Positions 8,795-16,770 are shown, counted from the stretch's first letter. The stretch: DNA of 17,341 bases from Flammeovirgaceae bacterium (GCA_003229495.1 QIEB01000518.1:1-17341); one strand, 5' to 3'. Program-made: numbers and translations. Notes: a model not told the origin generated them from the letters alone.

Positions 8795-11326
8795 TCAGGT
8801 GAATTTTGACGCTCGCCCAATCAGATCTTCCAGGTCCGGCTCGTTTGGATTTAATGGTTTGCCAGGATGGATAATTTTAACAGGGCATATTTCCGCAGCT
8901 TCCACTAGTTGGGCGAATGTGCCAGCGGTGGGATCTGCGATAACGGCTTGTTTATCTACATTGTATTTGAACATCTGGTTATTGATGTCAGTACATTCGT
9001 TACACTCAGTGCATAAAGGGGTTTCGATCCAGGACTCCTCGGAAATAATCTCTTCCTCTTCCTTCTTGCTGTCTTCTTTTTCTTCAGGAGTTTCCTCCAA
9101 GGCGGCTTCCGAATCAACAATGGATGTTTCCTTGGGAAGTGGAGACTTTACCGATGGCGTTGAAAGAATGGTATCCGTATCCAGATCAAGCAGCACGGAT
9201 GTCAGATGTTCCATGGCTTCTTCTGTACTTTCCTTTTTCACTTTTCCAAGTGCCTCAAGGTGCGCTTCTTTTAACCTGTCAATTTCTTGTTCCGCTGCTT
9301 TCTTGATCTTTTCTTCCTGTAATTTTAGTGCCCTCTGGGCATGGTAGCTATTCACGCCACCACAATCTTGCAGATAGCGCCAGAAATCTTGTTTTTCATC
9401 GGTTTCCAATACTAATTTCCACGAGACCGCCACCTTCAGCATTTGGCAGTCAGCTCCGGTCATCCATATAAACGGCACTTTGCCATACCGCTCCTCATCA
9501 GTCATGCGAAGGTATTCCGAAAGCATGATCAAGTCCACGGTCCAGTATTCTGGCGGCACAATCCTAAAACCCGAGGCATGGGAAGGGCTTAGCGCCGCAA
9601 AATCTGCTAAAGTGAATGCGACTTCCATTTTTACTTCATTGGCTTCCGCATCTTTATGGGCATATTCATATACTGGCCAGTCCCTGTCGGTTTGAGGATT
9701 TTCACTAATGTCAAATCGGCTACCCCACGCGGTACCCATTTTCCCGTTGTAGACAAATCCGGGGAATCCCCTGCCTTCCACGGAAGCGCTCAGTTCAATG
9801 AATGCATCTTTGTCGCTTTGCTCGCTGGCTACTTCAATATGAAAGAATGAGGGGGAGAATGAAGAAATACCTTTTTCGAATTGTTCAAACAGTGTCTGTG
9901 GATTCAGGCAGGTAGATTGTGCCACATAGGTATTCCTATGTGAAACTGCCAGTGAAGCCGGATCAATAGGATTCTCAACTTTGGTGACTCCTACTGACTT
10001 CAGGGCAACCGTTTTTACCGGAATACCCCTTTGCAGCATCCTTGAAAAGTCGTTCAACTCTTCGACAACAAGCTTCGAAGAGTCAGCTATCAAAATCACA
10101 GGTGGGAAAAATAATATTTCCTCCTCTGTGAAGGAGTTAGAGCCAAAAGCGTCAAAGAAATCATCATGTACTTCCTCGATGTATTTGTTTTTAACCTCGA
10201 GAGCCCCCATGCGAAGCGCCCTAACAATTTTGGCGAATTCCTTTATTCGTTCGTTATAAATGTCTATCGAGCTAGTGCAGGCTTTACCTTCAGGTGCTTC
10301 GATTATTTCTGATCGGTTGAAGATTTCCTTCCATTGATACTTTCTGGATCTTTGCAAATGGGCCTGCAGCACAAGTGTGGCATCTCTATCAAGAAATACT
10401 TTTCCCTCACCGAGGGATTTGATGACATTCCTTATCCGATCGTATCGTGCTTTGGAAAGATGTTCCGATGCTGACTCAGGGATAACGGAAGATAATTTGT
10501 CAAAATCCAGGAGGCTATCGGCAAATCCCAGAGAAGACTTCAAATGTTCAGAATCTGTCGATTCCGGATCGTTTTCGGCTTCGACGGTGAGAATATCTAT
10601 AAGCTGTGGCAATATTGATTTAACTCTAGCTGTGAGTGCCCTGTAACCCAACCTTGCCACATTTGAAAGCGCAACTTCAAGTATTTTGAAAGTTGCATTG
10701 GAGGCGTATCGGATCAGAACTCCTTCCAAAGGGATATTGGTCTTCAGTTCGGAGAGCTGTGTATCAAATGTTTCTTTGTCAGCGCCCTTCAAGGCCATGC
10801 TGTCCCTCAGTTTCATGGTGGCTTTCTCAAATACGGTCCTGAAGTCAGGCGTGCCATTGGATTGTAGTATGTCTCCGGCTTCCATCACAATTCTTGGGTA
10901 GATGATCTTGATGAGCTTACCTTGACTGGGTTTAGGATACAGTGCATTGATGCGTTTGGACAGCAAGGAGTTGAGCGATGTGCAGTTGACTTCACCTTCC
11001 TCACTTTTTCCATTCAGGTTCTGTGAAATCCAGACCGGATAATTCAACAAGGTGTTGTCTGACAACAAAGATGGGGTCATGTGCAACGGGAAAGTTCCCT
11101 TGGGCAAGCCGCCTTTCATGGAAGAGACAAAGAATTTTCTCAGGTTTTTCCATTCCGCTTTAACTTCTACCTCATTTGCCGGCGTGAACTGAGGAATGAA
11201 AGGAATGGGCTTGGTGTCAGTAAAAGTTAGCTCACTTCCCTCCTGTCCAGGCTGTTTTAACATACCTTCTGAATCTTCTTTGAAGAAATGCGAGAAAGGA
11301 CTGCTTGCTGCTTTCTTTTTAGCCAT
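8795..11326 (-). CDS. Large protein with degenerate PFOR-type TPP module and C-terminal single-cluster ferredoxin domain
   Basis: An 843-residue protein that I cannot assign to a named family. Residues 1-50 are polar; 55-350 form a mostly helical region I do not recognise. Residues about 366-690 are collinear with residues 895-1220 of the 1252-residue protein of this operon: EVKNKYIEEVHDD/EVKNKYLPKEHDK, FPPVILIAD/VPPVFLIGD, then SSFSPSFFHIE/NSMSPALFRVF and a closing helix. This is a PFOR TPP domain without any GDG signature. Residues 665-700 look coiled-coil, 735-765 are strongly acidic, and the C-terminus is a ferredoxin domain with Cys772/775/778 and a distant Cys814-Pro, enough for one cluster. 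The start is the ATG ending at 11326, 36 bases after korB; a TTG at 11347 is the alternative. The ferredoxin tail could be the electron acceptor that KorAB otherwise lacks here (inference). Confidence 0.8.
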   Translation of the reverse strand: MAKKKAASSPFSHFFKEDSEGMLKQPGQEGSELTFTDTKPIPFIPQFTPANEVEVKAEWKNLRKFFVSSMKGGLPKGTFPLHMTPSLLSDNTLLNYPVWISQNLNGKSEEGEVNCTSLNSLLSKRINALYPKPSQGKLIKIIYPRIVMEAGDILQSNGTPDFRTVFEKATMKLRDSMALKGADKETFDTQLSELKTNIPLEGVLIRYASNATFKILEVALSNVARLGYRALTARVKSILPQLIDILTVEAENDPESTDSEHLKSSLGFADSLLDFDKLSSVIPESASEHLSKARYDRIRNVIKSLGEGKVFLDRDATLVLQAHLQRSRKYQWKEIFNRSEIIEAPEGKACTSSIDIYNERIKEFAKIVRALRMGALEVKNKYIEEVHDDFFDAFGSNSFTEEEILFFPPVILIADSSKLVVEELNDFSRMLQRGIPVKTVALKSVGVTKVENPIDPASLAVSHRNTYVAQSTCLNPQTLFEQFEKGISSFSPSFFHIEVASEQSDKDAFIELSASVEGRGFPGFVYNGKMGTAWGSRFDISENPQTDRDWPVYEYAHKDAEANEVKMEVAFTLADFAALSPSHASGFRIVPPEYWTVDLIMLSEYLRMTDEERYGKVPFIWMTGADCQMLKVAVSWKLVLETDEKQDFWRYLQDCGGVNSYHAQRALKLQEEKIKKAAEQEIDRLKEAHLEALGKVKKESTEEAMEHLTSVLLDLDTDTILSTPSVKSPLPKETSIVDSEAALEETPEEKEDSKKEEEEIISEESWIETPLCTECNECTDINNQMFKYNVDKQAVIADPTAGTFAQLVEAAEICPVKIIHPGKPLNPNEPDLEDLIGRASKFT

Positions 11327-11362
11327 TGTGAAAGTTGATATTGCCAATTGTGATGGATCTAA

Positions 11363-12316
11363 TCAAACGGCATATTTATTAAGTTCACTATTCAACGCTT
11401 CCATTTTCTGTTCAACGGTATAGCCAATGTTATGCACTCCGTACTCATCATATCTCTGTGCCTTGGTATTACGATATAGCACGCCCAGGTAAATATTGTC
11501 TGGATCTTCCGCTAAGGAGCGGGCGGCGTTGATGTTATGCGCGTCATGCTCCACTGTGTGGTCGAATGATTTGATGACAACATCATCCAGTTCTACCCCT
11601 TCATTGCCGGTAAGCAAATATAACTTGTCCTTGCCGGCCGTAAACTGCTCTACCAGGTCAGATTGGAATTTAGGGCAGCGCTGTATAATATGGACAAATG
11701 AAAATCCTTTGTGACGATGTGCGGCCTGGATCGTCGCATACAAATGAGGGGGATTCCAGTCCACTGTCTGGGCTACAAACGATACATTACCCACACCCAA
11801 AGTTGTCTGCATGGGGTTAATTGGAGGCAGCACAGATCCTCGTGGAGTTGTGTTGGAAACGGTACCCATCCTGGAAGTAGGAGAAGTCTGGTTTTTGGTC
11901 AAACCGTAGATCTCATTATTGAACAGCATAACGGTCAGGTCGATATTGAAGCGGATGGCATGTATCCATGAACCGGCTCCTATTGCACAACAGTCGCCGT
12001 CGCCGGTGATCACAAACACATGCAAATCAGGCCTGCGCCATTTGATGCCACTTGCCACCGGAAAAGCGCGCCCATGCAGCCCATGGAAACCATAGGTTTT
12101 CATGTAGTGAGGAAAACGGCTGGAACATCCAATACCGGAAACAAAAACCGTTTTTGCAGGGTCGAGCTGCTCATCACGACAGAGCTTCTGGATGTTTCCG
12201 AGTACAGCGTAGTCACCGCACCCCGGACACCATTTAGCTGCTACTTTCTCATAGTCCGTCAGGCAAAAATACTTTTCCGGCAAGTCGACCAGTATATCTG
12301 GTTTTAATCCATACAT
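11363..12316 (-). CDS. korB: 2-oxoglutarate (2-oxoacid):ferredoxin oxidoreductase, beta subunit
   Basis: TPP-binding catalytic subunit that, with KorA, oxidatively decarboxylates a 2-oxoacid with CoA and passes electrons to ferredoxin. All active-site signatures are intact in the 317 residues: WCPGCGD (29-35), GIGCSSRFP (61-69), GRAFPVASGIK, the TPP motif GDGD (105-108) and NNEIYGLTKNQTSPTS (133-148). Cys30, Cys33, Cys64 and Cys214 (IQRCP) match the four ligands of the proximal [4Fe-4S] cluster. The sequence resembles the aerobic-type KorB of Mycobacterium more than anaerobic VorB/PorB. Substrate preference for 2-oxoglutarate is likely but not proved by sequence. No separate gamma or ferredoxin-like delta gene follows; the next gene encodes the ferredoxin-tailed protein. 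The start ATG lies 42 bases after korA. Confidence 0.93.
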   Translation of the reverse strand: MYGLKPDILVDLPEKYFCLTDYEKVAAKWCPGCGDYAVLGNIQKLCRDEQLDPAKTVFVSGIGCSSRFPHYMKTYGFHGLHGRAFPVASGIKWRRPDLHVFVITGDGDCCAIGAGSWIHAIRFNIDLTVMLFNNEIYGLTKNQTSPTSRMGTVSNTTPRGSVLPPINPMQTTLGVGNVSFVAQTVDWNPPHLYATIQAAHRHKGFSFVHIIQRCPKFQSDLVEQFTAGKDKLYLLTGNEGVELDDVVIKSFDHTVEHDAHNINAARSLAEDPDNIYLGVLYRNTKAQRYDEYGVHNIGYTVEQKMEALNSELNKYAV

Positions 12317-12358
12317 GGCTTTCTAGTTAATGTCCTATGTAATTAATTTCTTCTTCTT

Positions 12359-14254
12359 TTAAGCTTTCAATTGCTCCAACTCTTGTTGAAGTTTCCTCAC
12401 TATCTTTCGAGGGCTGAGTGGCTGACCCTCTACATTGCTGTAGCAGTCTATATCGACCAGAGTTTTTGCACGAAGCACCCATGCCAATTGTGAGTAGCGT
12501 CTATTATCATTATTGATGACTGGATCGCTCACATCATCACTATAGTTGATTTCAATGGTCATTACTTTTTTAAAGCAGCTGAATATTTCCTTCAATCCAG
12601 GCTCAAGCGGGCTCAGGAATCGGAGGTGGAGAGACGATACGCTACCGCCCTCAGCGCGCACCCTATCCACAGCCTCATCAATAGCACCTAAGGTAGATCC
12701 CCATCCCACAATAAGGAGATCACCTTCCTTATCGCCGTGTATTTCAGGTGGTTTCAGCGTGTTCTTGAAGGTGGCTAGCTTTTTACTCCTATAAGCGGTG
12801 GTTCTCTGGTTGTTTTCAGGGTCATAGCTGGGCTTTCCTTCCTTGCTGTGTGCTAGCCCGGTCAGGGTGTACATGCCATTGGGCTGTCCGGGGATCGGCC
12901 GACGACTGAGTCCGGTTGCTTCATCCCATTCGTAAGGATCCACACCTTGTTTCCATGGACTCTGGTCGATCGGTGGAGAGAACCATTCCTTACACACCTT
13001 TGGCCGGGGAAACGGCTGTTGTCCGGTAGCTAGATTAGCATCTGTCAGCACCACCACCGGAGTGCGGAAAGATTCGGCAATTTTCCTCGCCAAAATGATG
13101 AAGTGGAAGCATTCCTCAATGGTAGATGCTGCCATGGTAATTACTGGAGTATCTCCCGGCTGCCCATAAAGCACAGCTAACAGATCTCCCTGCTCCACCT
13201 TCGTGGGTAAACCCGTTGAAGGACCGCCACGTTGCACGTCCACGATCACCAGTGGTACCTCTCCCATAGCTGCCAGGCCTATGAATTCATTTTTAAGTGC
13301 CAAACCAGGTCCGGAAGTAATGGTAACAGCTGTTTTTCCAGCATAGGAGGACCCTATTGCAAAACCGATGGCCGCTATTTCATCCTCGGCCTGGTGGATG
13401 AGGCCGCCACTATTTTCTATACATTCCGCGAGAAAGTGAGAGGTTGAAGTTGCTGGAGTAATCGGATACATGGAACAGACCTCTATCCCTGCTGCCAATA
13501 TGCCCATTCCAACGGCTTCATTCCCGTTCATGACTACCATTTCCTCCTTCAACTCCATCGGTTTGATAGGATACTGAAAGTCAAGGTTGTCGGCCGCCCA
13601 GTCATAACCACCCTGCAACAACAGTAAGTTTGATTCGATTACAGCTTCGGGCTTAGTGCGAAAGGTGTGCCGGATCTGATTTTTGGCTATATCCAGATTT
13701 CGATCATAGATATAACAAAGCATTCCAAGCACCCACATATTTTTGCCCTTGCGAGCGCTCTTTATGATTTTGAGACACTCCACTTCCATGGGTATTTCAA
13801 TCACTTTGTAGCCCCTGGCCTCAAAATCCTTGAGCGCCGTAGCATACTGAGTTTTTATGTGCTCCGATTGATCGGTGGCCCATTTGTTTTCCAGGAGCAT
13901 AATGGTGCCCTCCTTATAGGCTTTCTGGAGGATCCGGGCATAAGGGACTTGTTCATTAAGGGCGACCATTAATTCAGCTTCATCGCCCATATTAGTCACT
14001 TTAGTTGACCCAAAACGGATCCTGATTCCTGAAGCGCTTTCTATGGTTCTTGAGGGGGGATGGATCTCTGCTGGGATTATTTCTACTGTCCATACACCAT
14101 TTCCCATCTTCGCAGATATGGCAGCAAAGCTCTGCCCGCATTTCTGCGCCCCTTCGCCGGAGTCACTCACAATTTCTACAATGTGTTCACCGGGTAGGCT
14201 TGGTACAATTTCTTCCTTTACCGTGCTCTTTTCCGGTGATGTTGAGGTGCTCAT
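12359..14254 (-). CDS. korA: 2-oxoglutarate (2-oxoacid):ferredoxin oxidoreductase, fused gamma-alpha subunit
   Basis: Partner of KorB. The 631 residues are the fused type: an N-terminal gamma domain (about 23-235, with DSGEGAQKCGQSFA, 31-44) followed by the alpha pyrimidine-binding domain from about 245, containing MYPITPAT (272-279), the conserved Glu in HQAEDEIAAIG (around residue 300), TSGPGLALK, and DVQRGGPSTGLPTKVEQGDLL (349-369, given here in part as RGGPSTGLPTK). A transketolase-C-like domain fills about 515-630. Length and fusion resemble the KorA of aerobic actinobacteria. It is the first gene of the kor-rnf run; the ATG ends at 14254 and is preceded by a 10-base tandem repeat and no clear Shine-Dalgarno. 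Confidence 0.93.
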   Translation of the reverse strand: MSTSTSPEKSTVKEEIVPSLPGEHIVEIVSDSGEGAQKCGQSFAAISAKMGNGVWTVEIIPAEIHPPSRTIESASGIRIRFGSTKVTNMGDEAELMVALNEQVPYARILQKAYKEGTIMLLENKWATDQSEHIKTQYATALKDFEARGYKVIEIPMEVECLKIIKSARKGKNMWVLGMLCYIYDRNLDIAKNQIRHTFRTKPEAVIESNLLLLQGGYDWAADNLDFQYPIKPMELKEEMVVMNGNEAVGMGILAAGIEVCSMYPITPATSTSHFLAECIENSGGLIHQAEDEIAAIGFAIGSSYAGKTAVTITSGPGLALKNEFIGLAAMGEVPLVIVDVQRGGPSTGLPTKVEQGDLLAVLYGQPGDTPVITMAASTIEECFHFIILARKIAESFRTPVVVLTDANLATGQQPFPRPKVCKEWFSPPIDQSPWKQGVDPYEWDEATGLSRRPIPGQPNGMYTLTGLAHSKEGKPSYDPENNQRTTAYRSKKLATFKNTLKPPEIHGDKEGDLLIVGWGSTLGAIDEAVDRVRAEGGSVSSLHLRFLSPLEPGLKEIFSCFKKVMTIEINYSDDVSDPVINNDNRRYSQLAWVLRAKTLVDIDCYSNVEGQPLSPRKIVRKLQQELEQLKA

Positions 14255-14257
14255 AAT

Positions 14258-14277
14258 AGTGTTCTACAGTGTTCTAC
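14258..14277. repeat. Two perfect 10-base tandem repeats in the korA leader
   Basis: The unit AGTGTTCTAC (plus strand) occurs twice with no spacer, at 14258-14267 and 14268-14277. The pair ends 4 bases before the korA ATG, so it would lie in the 5' leader of the kor-rnf mRNA, where a Shine-Dalgarno would normally be. It could be slippage or a binding site for a translational regulator; nothing further can be said from sequence. Confidence 0.6.
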
Positions 14278-14292
14278 GTGGATCCTGTATAC

Positions 14293-14321
14293 CAAATTTG
14301 TCGAAATGAGCTATCGATCAA
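14293..14321 (-). promoter_or_regulatory. Candidate Bacteroidota-type promoter of the kor-rnf operon
   Basis: On the minus strand, TTG (complement of 14319-14321) is followed after 18 bases by CAAATTTG (14293-14300). This is one mismatch from the Bacteroidota -7 element TAnnTTTG, with near-consensus spacing to the -33 TTG. It would start transcription near 14285, giving a leader of about 30 bases before the korA ATG. No sigma-70 style -35/-10 pair is evident in the gap. The box is itself a palindrome, so a chance match is possible. Confidence 0.35.
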
Positions 14322-14343
14322 TATGACAAATGTCACCAATTGA
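14318..14343. promoter_or_regulatory. Nested inverted repeat upstream of korA, possible operator
   Basis: The core is TGACA (14324-14328), two A bases, then TGTCA (14331-14335), a perfect dyad. It is flanked by a second, outer pair, TCAAT (14318-14322) and ATTGA (14339-14343), whose centre is offset by one base. It overlaps and lies just upstream of the proposed -33 element, where a regulator of the kor-rnf operon would bind. It does not match the FNR or CRP consensus, and I cannot name a cognate protein. Confidence 0.35.
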
Positions 14344-14409
14344 GTTGATTAATATTATGCTTTTGTGGTGCGTTTTCACACAGTCTGGGCCAATAGCGGT
14401 CATTCGGAT

Positions 14410-14484
14410 TCACTCTGGAAACCCCATCTTTGCCAGCATCTTTTGCCAACTGGGATCGCTGTTAATGGGGTTAAAACCATGGTT
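14410..14484 (-). pseudogene. Probable remnant of the C-terminal end of a lost gene
   Basis: In the 278-base gap between the copper oxidase and korA, one minus-strand frame reads 24 codons between an in-frame TAG and a TGA. The peptide contains INSDPSWQKMLAKMGFPE. This resembles the last residues of TPR-repeat proteins such as Bacteroidota adenylate cyclase/TPR proteins and TPR-kinases, which often end in a pattern like DPRFQ-LL-KMGLP. There is no start codon or recognisable sequence upstream, so it would be the scar of a deletion. The match is short and from memory of the family pattern; chance cannot be excluded. Confidence 0.4.
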
Positions 14485-14532
14485 CTAATTTGAATCACTC
14501 TTATTGAGAGGTATCCACCAGGACTTCTTTAA

Positions 14533-16770
14533 TTAAAACCTGATTGAAAGACCCCCACCGCCTCCAAAACGGTTATCATAGCTCGCCATTACGGAAAAAT
14601 CTCTGGATAACATGTATTCTGCTCCGGCGCTCCAGACTATTTCCTTAACGTTATTAACATCTTCCACCAAAGTATTCACCCAGCCAAAGTCCACTTGGTA
14701 TTCATAATATCCAAATACTGAAAATTTTGGGAATAACATAATAGATCTGCCTATGCTCACTCTTGGTCGCAATTCGTTATCTATGCGTACATCGAGATTA
14801 AACAAATAAGGGGTTAGGAAACGGAAACCGGCTACTGCGATGGTTTTAATATCATCTAAGCTTTTGCTGGTGGTGTTTTCAATGTTTACACCTGCGAATA
14901 CCGTGAAATAGTCATATAAATACCGTTCGTAGGTAAATTCTGTTTCCAAGTTCTTGTTCCAGCCATATTCCAGGGTAAAGTTAAATTGATTCCTGATATT
15001 CGATGAAACCAGGTTCAGGGTTGCCATATGGGAAGCCGCATCTAACATCCCCCAGCTATAGAACTGGTTGGTTTCATATACAAGTTTCGACAGCGGATAC
15101 TCTTCCATTCTCGGGTCGCGCGGTGTATCGTAGCTAAATACCCGGGCCATACCGCCCATCATGTGATAGAGAATGTGGCAGTGGAAGAACCAGTCTCCAT
15201 ATTCATCACCATAAAATTCTATAGTTATCCGCTGCATAGGCGGTACGTTGACCGTGTGCTTAAGGGGTGAATAAGCCCCGTTTTTGTTGATTACTCTAAA
15301 AAAATGACCATGTAGGTGCATAGGGTGGTGCATCATGGTCAGGTTGTTGAAAGTAATGCGTGTTACTTCTCCATTCTTTATTTTAATTTTATCCGTTTCG
15401 GATAAGGGGATCCCGTTAATACTCCAAATATAACGCTGCATATTTCCTGTAAGGTTAAGCAGTATTTCTCTTACCGGCGCTTCCTGCGAATAGCTGGTTT
15501 TTTGGGGGGATTTAAGGTAGTCGTAGTTATATTCCGAAAACATATTCCTCCCTGGCATATCCGTATTTCCCAAATGCTTGTGCCCTGCCCCTATTTCTGT
15601 AGAATCTTTTGGCATTTCCATCCCTGGCATATCAGCCATCTTTCCACTCATCAACATGCCCCAATTTGCTTTTAACCGATAGGGGTCGTCATGCTTTGGC
15701 CTGAATTTCATGCCGGGAGCCCCCATCCGCATTTTCATTTGGGCCATTCGTTTCATCATGGCTATTTTATCCGGTCTTGGCACATCCGGAGCTGCAAGTA
15801 TCTTCCCCGTTCCCAGAAAAACCGAAGTGGATCCGGAACCATCCTGGGCGGTGGCCCTGAACTCGATCTTGCCTTCTTGGGGAATGGTAACAATAAAATC
15901 ATAGGTTTCGGCTACTCCAATAAATGTCTTATTGTGTTTTACCGGTACCACGTCCGGGCCATCTGCCGAAACCAACAAAGGATCTTCTCCTCCAAAAGTC
16001 ATCCAGAATGAAGTGGAGGCCCCTCCATTAATAATTCGCAATCTTACCTTATCTCCAGGGTTAAATTCGGGATACTCCTGTGTTTGTTCTCCATTTGCCA
16101 AAAAGGCTGGGTAATATATATCAGCAATATCCGGGCTTTCCATGCGCTGTTTCCAGAATTTTAATTGTGCCCCAAGTCCTTCTCTGGAAATCACTTTATT
16201 TAGTGGAGTGGCGGTCCCCTTTCGAATATTGTACCACTCCGTGCTACGCTTCAAGTACCGCATTACGGTATTTGGCTTTTCGTTAGTCCAGTCAGACAAT
16301 ACTATCACCAATTCTTTATTATGGTCCAATGTCTTTTTTTCAGGGTCAATTACAAAAGCGCCGTATACCCCGCTTTGCTCCTGCAACATGGTATGTGAGT
16401 GATACCAGTAAGTGCCTGATTGTCTGAGCGGAAACTCATATTTTAAAGTCTGGCCCGGCTCGATGGGTGGAGTTGTTAAATAAGGAACCCCATCATAGAA
16501 ATTGGGAAGCAATAAACCATGCCAATGAATAGAAGTTTCCTCTTCCATTTCGTTTTTCACATATATTACGGCATAGCCCCCTTCCTTAAATCTGATGGTT
16601 GGGCCTGGTATACTGCCATTGATGGTCATACCCATCACTTCCTTGTTAGCCCTATTAACCATCTCTTGTCCAATGGTCAGTTTATATACAATAGTGTCCG
16701 TTTGTGCCTGTCCGGTAAAATGCTGTAGAATTATGCCAGTAATAAAAAGTGCAGTAATGGTATTTCTCAT
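14533..16770 (-). CDS. Secreted multicopper oxidase (CopA type) fused to a CopB-like C-terminal barrel domain
   Basis: Periplasmic copper oxidase, probably oxidising Cu(I) or another metal for copper tolerance. The 745 residues begin with a Sec-type signal peptide (1-22, ending TGQA), without twin arginine. Four copper-ligand motifs are intact: HWHG (82-85), HSH (124-126), HPMHLHGH (482-489) and HCHILYHMMGGM (530-541), which supplies the type 1 Cys531, His536 and Met541. A Met-rich stretch at 338-410 should bind Cu(I). After the cupredoxin domains end near 550, residues 565-745 form alternating aromatic beta strands that end in Phe (GLSIRF), like the outer-membrane barrel CopB; in many bacteria CopA and CopB are separate. 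The ATG ends at 16770; the stop is 278 bases before korA. No copper sensor or ATPase lies in the window. Confidence 0.9.
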   Translation of the reverse strand: MRNTITALFITGIILQHFTGQAQTDTIVYKLTIGQEMVNRANKEVMGMTINGSIPGPTIRFKEGGYAVIYVKNEMEEETSIHWHGLLLPNFYDGVPYLTTPPIEPGQTLKYEFPLRQSGTYWYHSHTMLQEQSGVYGAFVIDPEKKTLDHNKELVIVLSDWTNEKPNTVMRYLKRSTEWYNIRKGTATPLNKVISREGLGAQLKFWKQRMESPDIADIYYPAFLANGEQTQEYPEFNPGDKVRLRIINGGASTSFWMTFGGEDPLLVSADGPDVVPVKHNKTFIGVAETYDFIVTIPQEGKIEFRATAQDGSGSTSVFLGTGKILAAPDVPRPDKIAMMKRMAQMKMRMGAPGMKFRPKHDDPYRLKANWGMLMSGKMADMPGMEMPKDSTEIGAGHKHLGNTDMPGRNMFSEYNYDYLKSPQKTSYSQEAPVREILLNLTGNMQRYIWSINGIPLSETDKIKIKNGEVTRITFNNLTMMHHPMHLHGHFFRVINKNGAYSPLKHTVNVPPMQRITIEFYGDEYGDWFFHCHILYHMMGGMARVFSYDTPRDPRMEEYPLSKLVYETNQFYSWGMLDAASHMATLNLVSSNIRNQFNFTLEYGWNKNLETEFTYERYLYDYFTVFAGVNIENTTSKSLDDIKTIAVAGFRFLTPYLFNLDVRIDNELRPRVSIGRSIMLFPKFSVFGYYEYQVDFGWVNTLVEDVNNVKEIVWSAGAEYMLSRDFSVMASYDNRFGGGGGLSIRF

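Noticed and set aside
8788..8820. TTG start for rnfB, 11 codons upstream of the chosen ATG
   Set aside because: It would overlap the preceding gene and add polar residues before the membrane helix; ATG at 8787 fits RnfB N-termini.
11327..11347. TTG start for the 843-residue protein
   Set aside because: It adds seven residues only and uses a rarer start; the ATG at 11326 gives a natural lysine-rich N-terminus.
14317..14349. FNR/CRP-type binding site upstream of korA
   Set aside because: ATCAA and TTGAT occur, but spacing and orientation do not fit TTGAT-N4-ATCAA, and the CRP half-sites are absent.
14420..14472. Inverted repeat AACCCCAT / ATGGGGTT as a terminator for the copper oxidase gene
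   Set aside because: The loop is 37 bases and no T-run follows; the short palindrome AACCATGGTT at 14475-14484 has no loop and no T-run either.
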